Source of the DNA: Clostridium sp. UBA6758 | GTDB lineage: Bacteria > Bacillota > Clostridia > Clostridiales > Clostridiaceae | Assembly (NCBI GenBank): GCA_002453475.1 | Contig: DKGY01000027.1 | Coordinates: forward strand, 1 to 7,238 | Length of the DNA stretch: 7,238 nt | Reading direction: 5' to 3' | Part shown: positions 1-6,159 of the stretch, piece after piece | Position numbering within the stretch: the first letter of the stretch is position 1 | Layout of the letters: the number at the start of each line of letters is the position of its first letter | Translations under genes and position numbers: made by a program | Notes under the pieces: generated by a model | Databases searched by the model: none | Told to the model about the DNA's origin: nothing | What the model saw: the letters and a program-made list of their open reading frames with translations, nothing else

Positions 1-69
1 AAGGTATTTAGTGAAATATCAAAGAATGCCCAAAATATAAAAGAAAAATTTAAAAAGGGGTTTAAATAA
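1..69 (+). CDS. C-terminal end of an unidentified protein (gene cut by window start)
   Basis: The first 22 codons of the window are open in frame 1 and end in TAA at 67-69, with the tail reading KKGFK before the stop. The last A of this stop is the first base of the next gene's ATG (TAATG). The ribosome binding site of the response regulator, AAGGGG at 55-60, lies inside these last codons. This tight coupling is the main reason to believe the frame is real; 22 lysine-rich codons alone would be weak evidence in such AT-rich DNA. If real, it is an upstream member of the two-component operon. The family cannot be recognised from so short a piece. Confidence 0.35.
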   Translation, partial: KVFSEISKNAQNIKEKFKKGFK

Positions 70-749
70 TGATTAAGATTTTAATTGTTGAAGATGAAGA
101 AAAAATAGCAAGATTTATAGAGCTAGAGTTAATGCATGAGGGGTATAAAGTAATAAAAGCAAACAACGGTAGGACAGGTCTTGAAATTGCAGAGAGGGGA
201 GAGGCTGATTTGGTTATTCTTGATGTTATGCTTCCTGAAATTAATGGACTTGAAGTATTAAGAAGACTAAGAAAAAGTTCCGATTTACCTGTTATAATGC
301 TTACTGCAAGGGATGCTGTTATGGATAAGGTATCAGGACTTGATGCAGGAGCAGATGATTATATAACAAAGCCATTTGCAATAGAAGAATTACTTGCAAG
401 AATAAGAACAGCTCTTAAAAAGAGAGTAGTTACAGTGAAAAAAGATGAAGATGTGATAAGCTGTGGTTTATTAACTTTAGATAAAATGAGATATAAAGTA
501 ATGTATGATGGCACAGAAATTGAATTAACTAATAGAGAGTTTACTTTGCTACAAATATTAATGGAAAATAAAAATATAGTACTAACTAGAGATGTACTTA
601 TAGAAAAAGTATGTGGCTATGATTTTTTTGGAGAAACAAATGTAATAGATGTTTATGTAAGATATTTAAGAACAAAAATTGATGATACCTTCAAGGTTAA
701 AATAGTAACCACAGTACGTGGTGTAGGATATGTCATAAAAGATGAGTAA
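69..749 (+). CDS. OmpR/PhoB-family response regulator (ArlR-like)
   Basis: A 226-residue transcriptional regulator, the normal length for OmpR/PhoB members. Residues 1-118 form the receiver domain. The acidic pocket is E8-D9, the phosphate-accepting aspartate is D52 in the stretch LVILDVMLP, the switch threonine is T79 and the conserved lysine is K101 in ITKPF. Residues about 129-224 form the winged-helix DNA-binding domain, with LTNREFTLL near 153-161 and the wing VRGVGYVIK at the end. Phosphorylation by the kinase encoded next should drive dimerisation and promoter binding. The start at 69 has AAGGGG eight bases upstream. The gene overlaps the upstream stop by one base and the kinase gene by eight, so it is an operon member. 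The receiver most resembles ArlR-type regulators (LARFLELEL-like helix 1), but targets cannot be inferred. Confidence 0.95.
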   Translation: MIKILIVEDEEKIARFIELELMHEGYKVIKANNGRTGLEIAERGEADLVILDVMLPEINGLEVLRRLRKSSDLPVIMLTARDAVMDKVSGLDAGADDYITKPFAIEELLARIRTALKKRVVTVKKDEDVISCGLLTLDKMRYKVMYDGTEIELTNREFTLLQILMENKNIVLTRDVLIEKVCGYDFFGETNVIDVYVRYLRTKIDDTFKVKIVTTVRGVGYVIKDE

Positions 750-1998
750 AAATAATAAATCCAAAAATGTTACGTCTATTGCAATAAAGATTAATTCTAT
801 TTCTGTAAGAAATTTATTTTTTAAATTTCTTGTAATTGATATCTGTTTGATACTTATCTTAGTTGGTCTTTGGTGTATTGAATCTGAAAAGAACTTCTAT
901 GGGGAATTAGTAAAAAATGCACAAAGGTCATTTAATTTTTATCCTATAGAAACATCAAGCTATACAGTTGTTTGGAATAATGGAAAGACTATGGTTAAGG
1001 AAGCTAGCACTTTTTTATATAATCTTAGAAAAATAATTACAATTTTAGGAATAGTAGAAGGAATATTTTTAGTAGAAGAAATAATATTTGGTACAACAAA
1101 AATTAGAAGGGTTTTAAAACCACTTAATGAAATAGCAGAAACAGCAAGTAGACTTAGTAATATGTATTTTGATGAGGAAAAATTTCAGAGCCTTGAGGAT
1201 GCTATATCTAAAATTAGCCCCGTAACATCTGATGAAAGAATACACATCGGTGATAGTGAGCTTCAAGGGTTAGAGGATGCAATAAATAAACTTTTAGATA
1301 GAATGAGAGATTCTTATAGGCAGCAAGCAAGATTTGTTTCAGATGCATCACATGAACTTAGAACTCCTATTTCTGTAATTCAAGGATATGCAAATATGCT
1401 AGATCGTTGGGGAAAAAATGATGAGAGTGTATTAGAAGAATCTATTGTAGCAATAAAAGCTGAATCTGAAAATATGAAAAATCTAGTTGAGCAGTTATTA
1501 TTCTTGGCTAGAGGTATTAATGGAAAAACTCAGCTTACTATGACGAAATTTTTACTTAATGATATGATGAATGAAGTTTTAGAAGAATCTAAGATGATAG
1601 ATAAAAACCATATATATAGCTATATTAATTCAGAAAGTATAAGTGCTTATGGTGATATAGGTCTACTTAAGCAGACAGCTAGAATATTAATTGAAAATGC
1701 AGCTAAATACACAGATAAAGGAGAAGTTATAATACTTAGAGTAGGGAGAAATGATAAGGGAGAAGCTTATTTTTCTATTCAGGATAATGGAATAGGGATC
1801 GATGAAAGAGATGTACCTCATCTATTTGAACGTTTCTTTAGAGCTGATACGGCAAGAGTTAGAAAAGATGGTGGAACAGGTCTTGGACTATCTATAGCAA
1901 AATGGATTATTGATAATCATAAAGGATATTTTAGTGTTTTAAGTAGAGAGGGAATAGGTACAAGGATAATGGTATTTTTGCCACAAAAGAATAAATAG
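742..1998 (+). CDS. Membrane sensor histidine kinase, partner of the upstream response regulator
   Basis: A 418-residue HisKA-type kinase. A cytoplasmic tail (about 1-23) leads into membrane segment 1 (about 24-44), a short extracytoplasmic loop of roughly 50 residues (45-95), membrane segment 2 (about 97-116) and a HAMP-like linker. The H-box is FVSDASHELRTP with the phosphorylated histidine at H204. The ATPase domain shows the N-box (LIENAAKYT, N319), the G1 box DNGIGI at 348-353, the F-box FERFF and the G2 box GGTGLGL at 377-383. All catalytic motifs are intact. The linker from 117 to 195 is longer than a usual HAMP and carries two similar segments, LEDAISKI (151-158) and LEDAINKL (177-184). 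The ATG at 742 lies inside the last codons of the regulator gene, an 8-base overlap typical of coupled two-component genes. The signal is unknown; the loop is too small for a large ligand domain, so membrane or envelope state is likely. Confidence 0.95.
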   Translation: MSKNNKSKNVTSIAIKINSISVRNLFFKFLVIDICLILILVGLWCIESEKNFYGELVKNAQRSFNFYPIETSSYTVVWNNGKTMVKEASTFLYNLRKIITILGIVEGIFLVEEIIFGTTKIRRVLKPLNEIAETASRLSNMYFDEEKFQSLEDAISKISPVTSDERIHIGDSELQGLEDAINKLLDRMRDSYRQQARFVSDASHELRTPISVIQGYANMLDRWGKNDESVLEESIVAIKAESENMKNLVEQLLFLARGINGKTQLTMTKFLLNDMMNEVLEESKMIDKNHIYSYINSESISAYGDIGLLKQTARILIENAAKYTDKGEVIILRVGRNDKGEAYFSIQDNGIGIDERDVPHLFERFFRADTARVRKDGGTGLGLSIAKWIIDNHKGYFSVLSREGIGTRIMVFLPQKNK

Positions 1999-2022
1999 AG
2001 AAAATAATCAAAGGTGCTATGA

Positions 2023-2079
2023 ATGAGAAATACTAAAATAGTAACTTTAATTCTGCAAAATAAAAAGCATAATTGGTAA
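2023..2079 (+). pseudogene. Short reading frame after the kinase, possible remnant of a third operon gene
   Basis: An AAGGTG site at 2011-2016 precedes an ATG at 2023, which opens 18 codons reading MRNTKIVTLILQNKKHNW before TAA at 2077. The first eleven residues look like the beginning of a signal peptide (charged N-terminus, then VTLIL), but the hydrophobic core stops abruptly and becomes polar. This would fit a secreted or lipoprotein gene truncated after its first codons. It lies 24 bases after the kinase stop on the same strand. A chance frame is equally possible. Confidence 0.25.
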
Positions 2080-2086
2080 TATTACC
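2075..2086. repeat. Perfect 12-bp palindrome GGTAATATTACC
   Basis: GGTAATATTACC is its own reverse complement. It overlaps the stop of the short frame at 2023-2079. No U-tract follows, so it is not a terminator. It may be a protein-binding dyad or chance in AT-rich DNA. Confidence 0.3.
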
Positions 2087-2153
2087 CCAAAATAAATATG
2101 GCGTACTGATATGTTTCTGTGATATACAAAGGTTACCACATAATTAAAAACGC

Positions 2154-2232
2154 AGGAGGTTATCAGTATGCCAAATAAAATTACTAAATTCCTATAAAAA
2201 TAATACTAGACGAACTAAAACTAGCTTCTTAA
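2154..2232 (+). pseudogene. Perfect ribosome binding site with a broken short reading frame
   Basis: A full AGGAGG (2154-2159) stands eight bases before an ATG at 2168, ideal spacing for initiation. The frame opens MPNKITKFL and stops at TAA 2195. A one-base slip near 2191 would continue it as PIKIILDELKLAS to TAA at 2230, which reads like ordinary coding sequence. The likely explanation is the 5' end of a gene damaged by a frameshift and truncated. It runs head-on into the GNAT gene ending at 2240. The family is not recognised. A genuine 9-residue leader peptide is the alternative. Confidence 0.35.
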
Positions 2233-2239
2233 ATAAACC

Positions 2240-3181
2240 CTACTCAAGTTTCTTATACAAAGCAACACTTTGTACTCCAGGGAAAAATCCCATTTTATAA
2301 TATAAGGTTTCTGCAGCATTGCCAACTGTTACATCTAACTTTGCTGCTGGTGATATGTCTTTTAAAACAGTTAATGCCCTCTTTATCATGTTCTCAGCAA
2401 TACCATGTCCTCTATAAGCTGACTTTACTCCTATTTGGTTAATCATAGAGAACTCATGGATATCATCTTTATTTTTTCCTGCTAAACATACACCTATTAA
2501 TTCATTAGTATTTCTATCATAAACTAATGTGGAAGCCTGTAAACTATTTGTAGCAATATATCTTTCTAAAAACATATTAGAGTATTCGATTTCATCTTCT
2601 AAGGTGTTTTTAGAAAATTCTTCATAATGGATGCCGCCTTTATATGATTCATGTAATACTTTTCCCACCTCAACAGCATCCTCAATTGTAGGTGTTTTAA
2701 TAATCAAATCTTCCTTCCACTGAATATCATCAAATATCTCTGTTGGACGAATCATCATTCTTCTAACAAAACGTCTCCTATATCCAAGCATATTATAATA
2801 ATGAAGATCTCTTGGATGTATCATATATATAAAGATTTTTTTATTCTTATCTGACCATTGTAATAATGCATTATCTAGTTCACGGATTATTGAAAATTTA
2901 TCTACTGTATATGGTGATTCTACAAATATTTGTGCTAAATAATTTGGTTCTATTACTACTCCACCAACTCTTTTATTATCCTTGAAAATCCAAAATCTAT
3001 GGCAATCATCCCCATCTGTATCATGTGATAATTTGTCCCAACTATATGTAAACTCCTCATCTACACCTACATATATGGCATAATGTATGCCAAATTCAGC
3101 TTCATTAGCTCTTACAAGCATAAATCCATTATTTAAAAGGTATTGTTCTTTTCCTTCCTCCCATTTCTCAATGTTTTTCAC
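2240..3181 (-). CDS. Tandem GNAT-domain N-acetyltransferase
   Basis: A 313-residue protein with two GNAT-like halves; a single-domain GNAT is usually 140-180 residues. The C-terminal half (about 160-313) has a clear acetyl-CoA site: a beta-strand INQIGV at 247-252, the pyrophosphate-binding loop YRGHGIA at 256-262 and the following helix, then the late motif NAAETLYYKMGFF at 288-300. The N-terminal half (about 1-155) lacks the RxxGxG/A loop but keeps a late GNAT-like YYNMLGYRRR at 128-137. It is probably a degenerate acetyltransferase fold used for structure or substrate binding. The substrate is unknown. The start is GTG at 3181-3179, chosen because AAGGGGG lies eight bases upstream (3196-3190). 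It is transcribed alone, convergent with the two-component operon. No convincing terminator is seen after its stop. Confidence 0.9.
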   Translation of the reverse strand: MKNIEKWEEGKEQYLLNNGFMLVRANEAEFGIHYAIYVGVDEEFTYSWDKLSHDTDGDDCHRFWIFKDNKRVGGVVIEPNYLAQIFVESPYTVDKFSIIRELDNALLQWSDKNKKIFIYMIHPRDLHYYNMLGYRRRFVRRMMIRPTEIFDDIQWKEDLIIKTPTIEDAVEVGKVLHESYKGGIHYEEFSKNTLEDEIEYSNMFLERYIATNSLQASTLVYDRNTNELIGVCLAGKNKDDIHEFSMINQIGVKSAYRGHGIAENMIKRALTVLKDISPAAKLDVTVGNAAETLYYKMGFFPGVQSVALYKKLE

Positions 3182-3270
3182 TTTTAAATCCCCCTTATGT
3201 GCATATCATTTAATAATATCTATATGATTGCTAATATATTACTAAAGGCATGTATTTTTAAGATATATTT

Positions 3271-3299
3271 ATTATAATTCGTTAGTATATACTAGAAAA
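3271..3299 (-). promoter_or_regulatory. Probable sigma-A promoter of the GNAT gene, with a palindrome in the spacer
   Basis: On the minus strand a perfect TATAAT (complement of 3271-3276) lies about 90 bases before the GTG start. The best -35 is weak: TTTCTA or TTTTCT at 16-17 bases. The spacer contains TAGTATATACTA (3283-3294), a perfect 12-bp palindrome placed where a repressor would block polymerase. The -10 match is strong; the -35 and the operator role are inference. Confidence 0.35.
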
Positions 3300-3333
3300 G
3301 ATAAAGAATATTTCTATATTGTTCTTTACACAA

Positions 3334-3363
3334 AAAAGCTGCCCCTTTATAGAGACAGCTTTT
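3334..3363 (-). terminator. Rho-independent terminator, minus-strand orientation
   Basis: The arms 3334-3346 and 3351-3363 pair over 13 bases around a 4-base loop. As minus-strand RNA the two non-Watson-Crick positions are U-G wobbles; as plus-strand RNA they are C-A mismatches. A run of six U follows on the minus strand. The structure therefore works best for minus-strand transcripts. No minus-strand gene lies immediately upstream of it, so it may only insulate the GNAT promoter from read-through out of the sigma operon, or be left over from a lost gene. Confidence 0.65.
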
Positions 3364-3436
3364 AATTTTATTATCTTAGTTGTTTTAATTAATATCATTA
3401 AAATAAATTTCATGGTTATAACTTACCACCACTAAT

Positions 3437-3598
3437 ATGGGAGCTTATATAAAAGGGCAGAAAGAAATTTTAGATAGGTCTACAAAGAATGCACATAAAA
3501 GATTTAGATAATGATGGTAAAGATGAGTTGATTTTATGACTGCATGATATTAGAGAAGCCTATACTATTGATATCTATTTAAACCACGAGATGACTTT
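3437..3598 (+). pseudogene. Decayed 5' part of the gene whose 3' part is 3599-3919
   Basis: Coding-like pieces alternate between frames. From the ATG at 3437, frame 2 reads GAYIKGQKEILDRSTKNA. Then frame 0 from 3492 reads HIKDLDNDGKDELIL, hits TGA at 3537 and continues LHDIREAYTIDIYLNH to about 3584, after which frame 2 resumes into the intact tail. Two frameshifts plus one stop explain the pattern. DLDNDGKDE resembles the acidic calcium-binding loop of FG-GAP or EF-hand-like repeats (DxDxDG), which often occur in surface proteins. The protein family is not otherwise recognised. Confidence 0.45.
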
Positions 3599-3919
3599 AT
3601 GACACGAGATTTTTTATTTTTTGATCCTGTAGAGCAAGGTATGGTTTGGTGGTGGGCACTAAATGATGACATGGATAGCAGTAGTAATGATGTAGTTGAC
3701 TTTGATGGAGGATATTATCTTAATTACACATATAGAGACGACGATGAAGAAATGGGTAGTAAATTGTATAATGAGGCTATAGAATACATTAATAAATCAG
3801 AATTATTTGAGCTGGATGAATGCAATAACCATTATAGTATGGTACATATTATTACTCCTCAGGATATTATCAAGGCGCAGGGGTGGCACAGATGGAAACA
3901 TTTATATCAATTAAGCTAA
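3599..3919 (+). CDS. Hypothetical acidic protein, probably the surviving C-terminal part of a broken gene
   Basis: An open frame of 106 codons from ATG 3599 to TAA at 3917-3919. It is strongly acidic and aromatic, with MVWWWALNDD near the start and a DDDEE cluster mid-protein, then WHRWKHLYQ near the end. There is no signal peptide, membrane segment or motif that I recognise. No good ribosome binding site precedes the ATG; only a weak GAGATG is present. Upstream DNA continues the coding pattern in other frames, with a DLDNDGKDE loop, so this is most likely the 3' end of a longer gene inactivated by a stop and frameshifts rather than a complete protein. It is flanked by another decayed frame and lies opposite to the sigma operon. 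Expression as a real 106-residue protein is possible but doubtful. Confidence 0.5.
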   Translation: MTRDFLFFDPVEQGMVWWWALNDDMDSSSNDVVDFDGGYYLNYTYRDDDEEMGSKLYNEAIEYINKSELFELDECNNHYSMVHIITPQDIIKAQGWHRWKHLYQLS

Positions 3920-3928
3920 GAGTGAAAC

Positions 3929-4075
3929 ATGATAGATAAACATTAATTTATTGAAGAAAATGTTCTTGCATAATAGGGTGATTTAACAGCTGAAGATTAA
4001 GAAAAGATTGAAGGACTATTGAAGAAAAAGTCAGTTCTAACCATTGAAATTACCTGGTTAAGACTATTTTTATAA
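3929..4075 (+). pseudogene. Small decayed gene with four premature stops
   Basis: From the ATG at 3929 one frame reads coding-like sequence interrupted by TAA 3944, TAA 3971, TAG 3974 and TAA 3998: MIDKH*FIEENVLA**GDL, then TAED*EKIEGLLKKK, ending at TAA 4073. Each stop could be a former CAA or CAG (Gln) changed by one C-to-T transition. The restored peptide would be about 48 residues, helical and charged. No strong ribosome binding site precedes it. The family is not recognised. It starts nine bases after the stop of the preceding frame and looks like part of the same dead plus-strand locus. Confidence 0.4.
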
Positions 4076-4079
4076 ATAA

Positions 4080-4126
4080 AAATACCTCCATCAAAAGATT
4101 TTATTGCGCTTTTGGTAGAGGCATTT
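4080..4126 (-). terminator. Rho-independent terminator of the sigma/DUF4179 operon
   Basis: Two 18-base arms (4080-4097 and 4109-4126) pair around an 11-base loop. On the minus-strand RNA there are two G-U wobbles and one A-C mismatch, and the stem is followed by a U-rich run (complement of 4074-4083). It lies about 40 bases after the stop of the DUF4179 gene, the expected place for the operon end. Confidence 0.75.
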
Positions 4127-4163
4127 CATAATTGTATAATTTTCTATATATAAACTAGTAATT

Positions 4164-5240
4164 TTATTTCTTAATATTATCTAATTCTATGATAAATTCA
4201 TCTCCAATTGGAGTAAAGTCTTTTGATGGCCATTTCGTAGCATATAGAGTCAGTGTAAGCTTTTTAGCATCTGTGCTGATTCCACCGTTATTACAGAACC
4301 AACCTTTACCATTTTCACCATGCAGTCTTTTTAAATGAAATTTTACTTCGTTTCCAAGATCATCGTTACCTCTTAGTTCCATAATATAGTCGCTGTTATA
4401 GCTACCTAATACGTCTGAAACATTAAAAAATATTTTTTGACCTAGGTCATTGCTGGTATACTCTGTTATTTTTACATCTTGTTCAGAGGATAATGAGAAG
4501 CTTTCATCCATTGGAAAATGATAAGTATCTTTAGCTAGAGCTTTTCCGTCTGCAATAAAATTGAATCTCCAATTTCCTTCTACAAAAGTTTCATTCGTGA
4601 TTCCTGTAATTTCATTATAAGTTCCTGATGTTTGTATTTTATTATAAATAATCTCAATATTAAGTTTTGTATTGGTATCTATTTCTGCATTAAAATCTTC
4701 TGTATTATACAACTCGCATGTACTTATTAATTCCACAGTATAATTATCCAATCGATTACTTTCCTGACCTCCAATAAGATAAAAATGGTTTCCATTCACA
4801 TACATATCTGCATAAGGAAATAGAACATTACCTATTGGTTTGTCTGATTTAATTGTACTAGTTACTATCATTTCATTTTTATCAATAATAACCTTGTTTA
4901 GTGTTATAGTATATCCTTTATCTGATTGGGAAGTGTTGATTACTGTTGTATAATCCAGTAATTCTTCATCAACTTTATTAATTCCTAGAAAATCACTAAT
5001 CAGTGAAGTAATACTTTGGGCTGCAGCATTTATTTCACTGCCAAAGATAGCATTTGTAAATAACAATATTGCAAATGTTACACATGCTACACTTACAATA
5101 CGCTTATAGTTTAGTTTCTTTTTGCATTTATTGCGTACCATCCGTTTCATTTTTCTTTTTTCTATATCTGTCAAGTCCTCTTTTTTAAAAAAATCTATAT
5201 CTGTTTCTACGTCATTTAGTAAAGAATATATTTCATTCAT
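4164..5240 (-). CDS. DUF4179-type membrane protein, putative anti-sigma factor
   Basis: A 358-residue single-pass membrane protein. Residues 1-46 are cytoplasmic and very basic towards the end (KRKMKRMVRNKCKKKLNYKR). Residues about 47-67 form one membrane helix (IVSVACVTFAILLFTNAIFG). The remaining 290 residues lie outside and are rich in beta-strand-like and Asn/Thr-rich sequence. This layout and the position directly after a small sigma factor match the DUF4179 family of clostridia and bacilli, thought to act as membrane-bound anti-sigma regulators. Assignment is by architecture and context, not by a sequence search. The start at 5240 overlaps the sigma stop as TAATG, with GGAG about ten bases upstream inside the sigma gene, so translation is coupled. 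By family logic the N-terminal tail would hold the sigma factor and the external domain would sense envelope stress. No classical zinc-binding HxxxCxxC motif is present. Confidence 0.8.
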   Translation of the reverse strand: MNEIYSLLNDVETDIDFFKKEDLTDIEKRKMKRMVRNKCKKKLNYKRIVSVACVTFAILLFTNAIFGSEINAAAQSITSLISDFLGINKVDEELLDYTTVINTSQSDKGYTITLNKVIIDKNEMIVTSTIKSDKPIGNVLFPYADMYVNGNHFYLIGGQESNRLDNYTVELISTCELYNTEDFNAEIDTNTKLNIEIIYNKIQTSGTYNEITGITNETFVEGNWRFNFIADGKALAKDTYHFPMDESFSLSSEQDVKITEYTSNDLGQKIFFNVSDVLGSYNSDYIMELRGNDDLGNEVKFHLKRLHGENGKGWFCNNGGISTDAKKLTLTLYATKWPSKDFTPIGDEFIIELDNIKK

Positions 5241-5797
5241 TAAAATTGCTCCTTTCTAAGTTGAGAATAACATTTTCTGATTTTCTTCTTTCCTCTAGAA
5301 ACGCGATTATAAACCACCGCTTTTTCTATGCCCATATCTGTGGCTACAGATTCCACAGTACTCTCATCAACAAATAATCGTTTAAAGATCATCTTATCTT
5401 TTTCGTTAAGATAGGATAACATTTTCTCTACTTCTTCAGAAATTTCTTGTTCCAAAACATTAATATTAATTTTAGAATCAGAAACTTCACCTACAGATTC
5501 TAAAGGCTCTTCTTTTAGATATCGAATATATCTTCTTTTACAGTCAATGGCTTTGAATCTAGTGATTCCAGCTATCCAATTTTTAAAGGTGCTTCTATTT
5601 CTGTCGTAACTTTCTATGTTTTCCCATATAGCAAGTAACACATCATTCATACATTCATCATGTAAGTTTGGCAGTTGATATAATTGCTTTTTTACAACTG
5701 TATTTAGAATCCATCCGTATTCAGATATAACAAATTCTAGAGCTTTTTCATTTCTATTTTTTAACTGGAAGATAAAGTTTTGTTCTGTAATTTTCAT
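5240..5797 (-). CDS. Small sigma-70 family (ECF-like) RNA polymerase sigma factor
   Basis: Residue numbers here count from the upstream ATG at 5803 (187 residues). Residues about 10-95 fit region 2, with DECMNDVLLAIWENIESYD (49-67) for core binding and the -10 contact segment FKNWIAGITRFKAIDCKRR (73-91). Residues about 125-180 fit region 4, with a helix-turn-helix at STVESVATDMGIEKAVVYNR and the basic end SRGKKKIRK. There is no region 1 or 3, as in ECF factors. I place the start at 5797 because AAGGAG (5810-5805) is seven bases from that ATG and only one base from the upstream ATG at 5803. The gene is first in a two-gene operon with the DUF4179 membrane protein, the usual sigma/anti-sigma order. 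Autoregulation is likely but its target promoter is not evident. Confidence 0.9.
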   Translation of the reverse strand: MKITEQNFIFQLKNRNEKALEFVISEYGWILNTVVKKQLYQLPNLHDECMNDVLLAIWENIESYDRNRSTFKNWIAGITRFKAIDCKRRYIRYLKEEPLESVGEVSDSKININVLEQEISEEVEKMLSYLNEKDKMIFKRLFVDESTVESVATDMGIEKAVVYNRVSRGKKKIRKCYSQLRKEQF

Positions 5798-5827
5798 TTT
5801 CATGCTCCTTATCCATATACTAGCTAA

Positions 5828-5881
5828 TGTAATTGGCCATTACACCTATTAATTCGTAAATATGTTACGTGTTTCTATCAA
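5828..5881 (-). promoter_or_regulatory. Two inverted repeats and a weak promoter upstream of the sigma operon
   Basis: TGTAAT-5-ATTACA (5828-5844) and CGTAA-5-TTACG (5855-5869) are both perfect dyads, 11 bases apart. On the minus strand TTGATA (complement of 5876-5881) is followed after 17 bases by TACGAA, a weak sigma-A-like pair, with the second dyad covering spacer and -10. The segment AGAAAC-N14-CGAA could instead be an ECF-type site, but its spacing is short. The dyads are certain; promoter assignment is tentative. Confidence 0.35.
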
Positions 5882-6159
5882 TAATCAGAAATATAAATTT
5901 TTATATTTTTTTATTCTTATATAAATGGTTAAATTTTTTTAGTGTAAATAATTTTAAAATTAAAATTCTAAATCTATAATTTTAGATCATTGAATTAATC
6001 ACCACAATTTTCCGTAGAGGCTGATAATCTTTTGGCTGTGGCAATAATGTAAATCAAAGTTTTACCTCGTAATGATTATTTTTGGTATTATAATATTATT
6101 TGGCATAATTGTAAAGTGTTGAGTAGAAATTGATAAAAGTATTATATTGGATTATTTTA
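5882..6159. other. AT-rich intergenic tract with no gene recognised
   Basis: All frames are closed by frequent stops and no reading frame with a ribosome binding site is visible. A weak hairpin TCTAAA-8-TTTAGA occurs in the very AT-rich part near 5970-5990. The segment around 6010-6070 is less AT-rich and may be old coding DNA, but no frame is readable. TTGATA near 6130 could be part of a promoter for the decayed gene at 6160, with no good -10. Confidence 0.4.

Noticed and set aside
2186..2240. Terminator after the minus-strand GNAT gene (CTAG...CTAG followed by a U-rich run)
   Set aside because: The stem is only 4-5 pairs and CTAG is self-complementary, so it is not distinguishable from chance.
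3929..4075. Possible use of an altered genetic code (TAA/TAG read as Gln, TGA as Trp)
   Set aside because: Neighbouring genes end normally at TAA and TAG, and the same region contains frameshifts, so ordinary pseudogene decay is the simpler explanation.
5804..6159. Riboswitch or small RNA in the sigma upstream tract
   Set aside because: No conserved riboswitch core that I know is visible and the AT-rich hairpins are weak.
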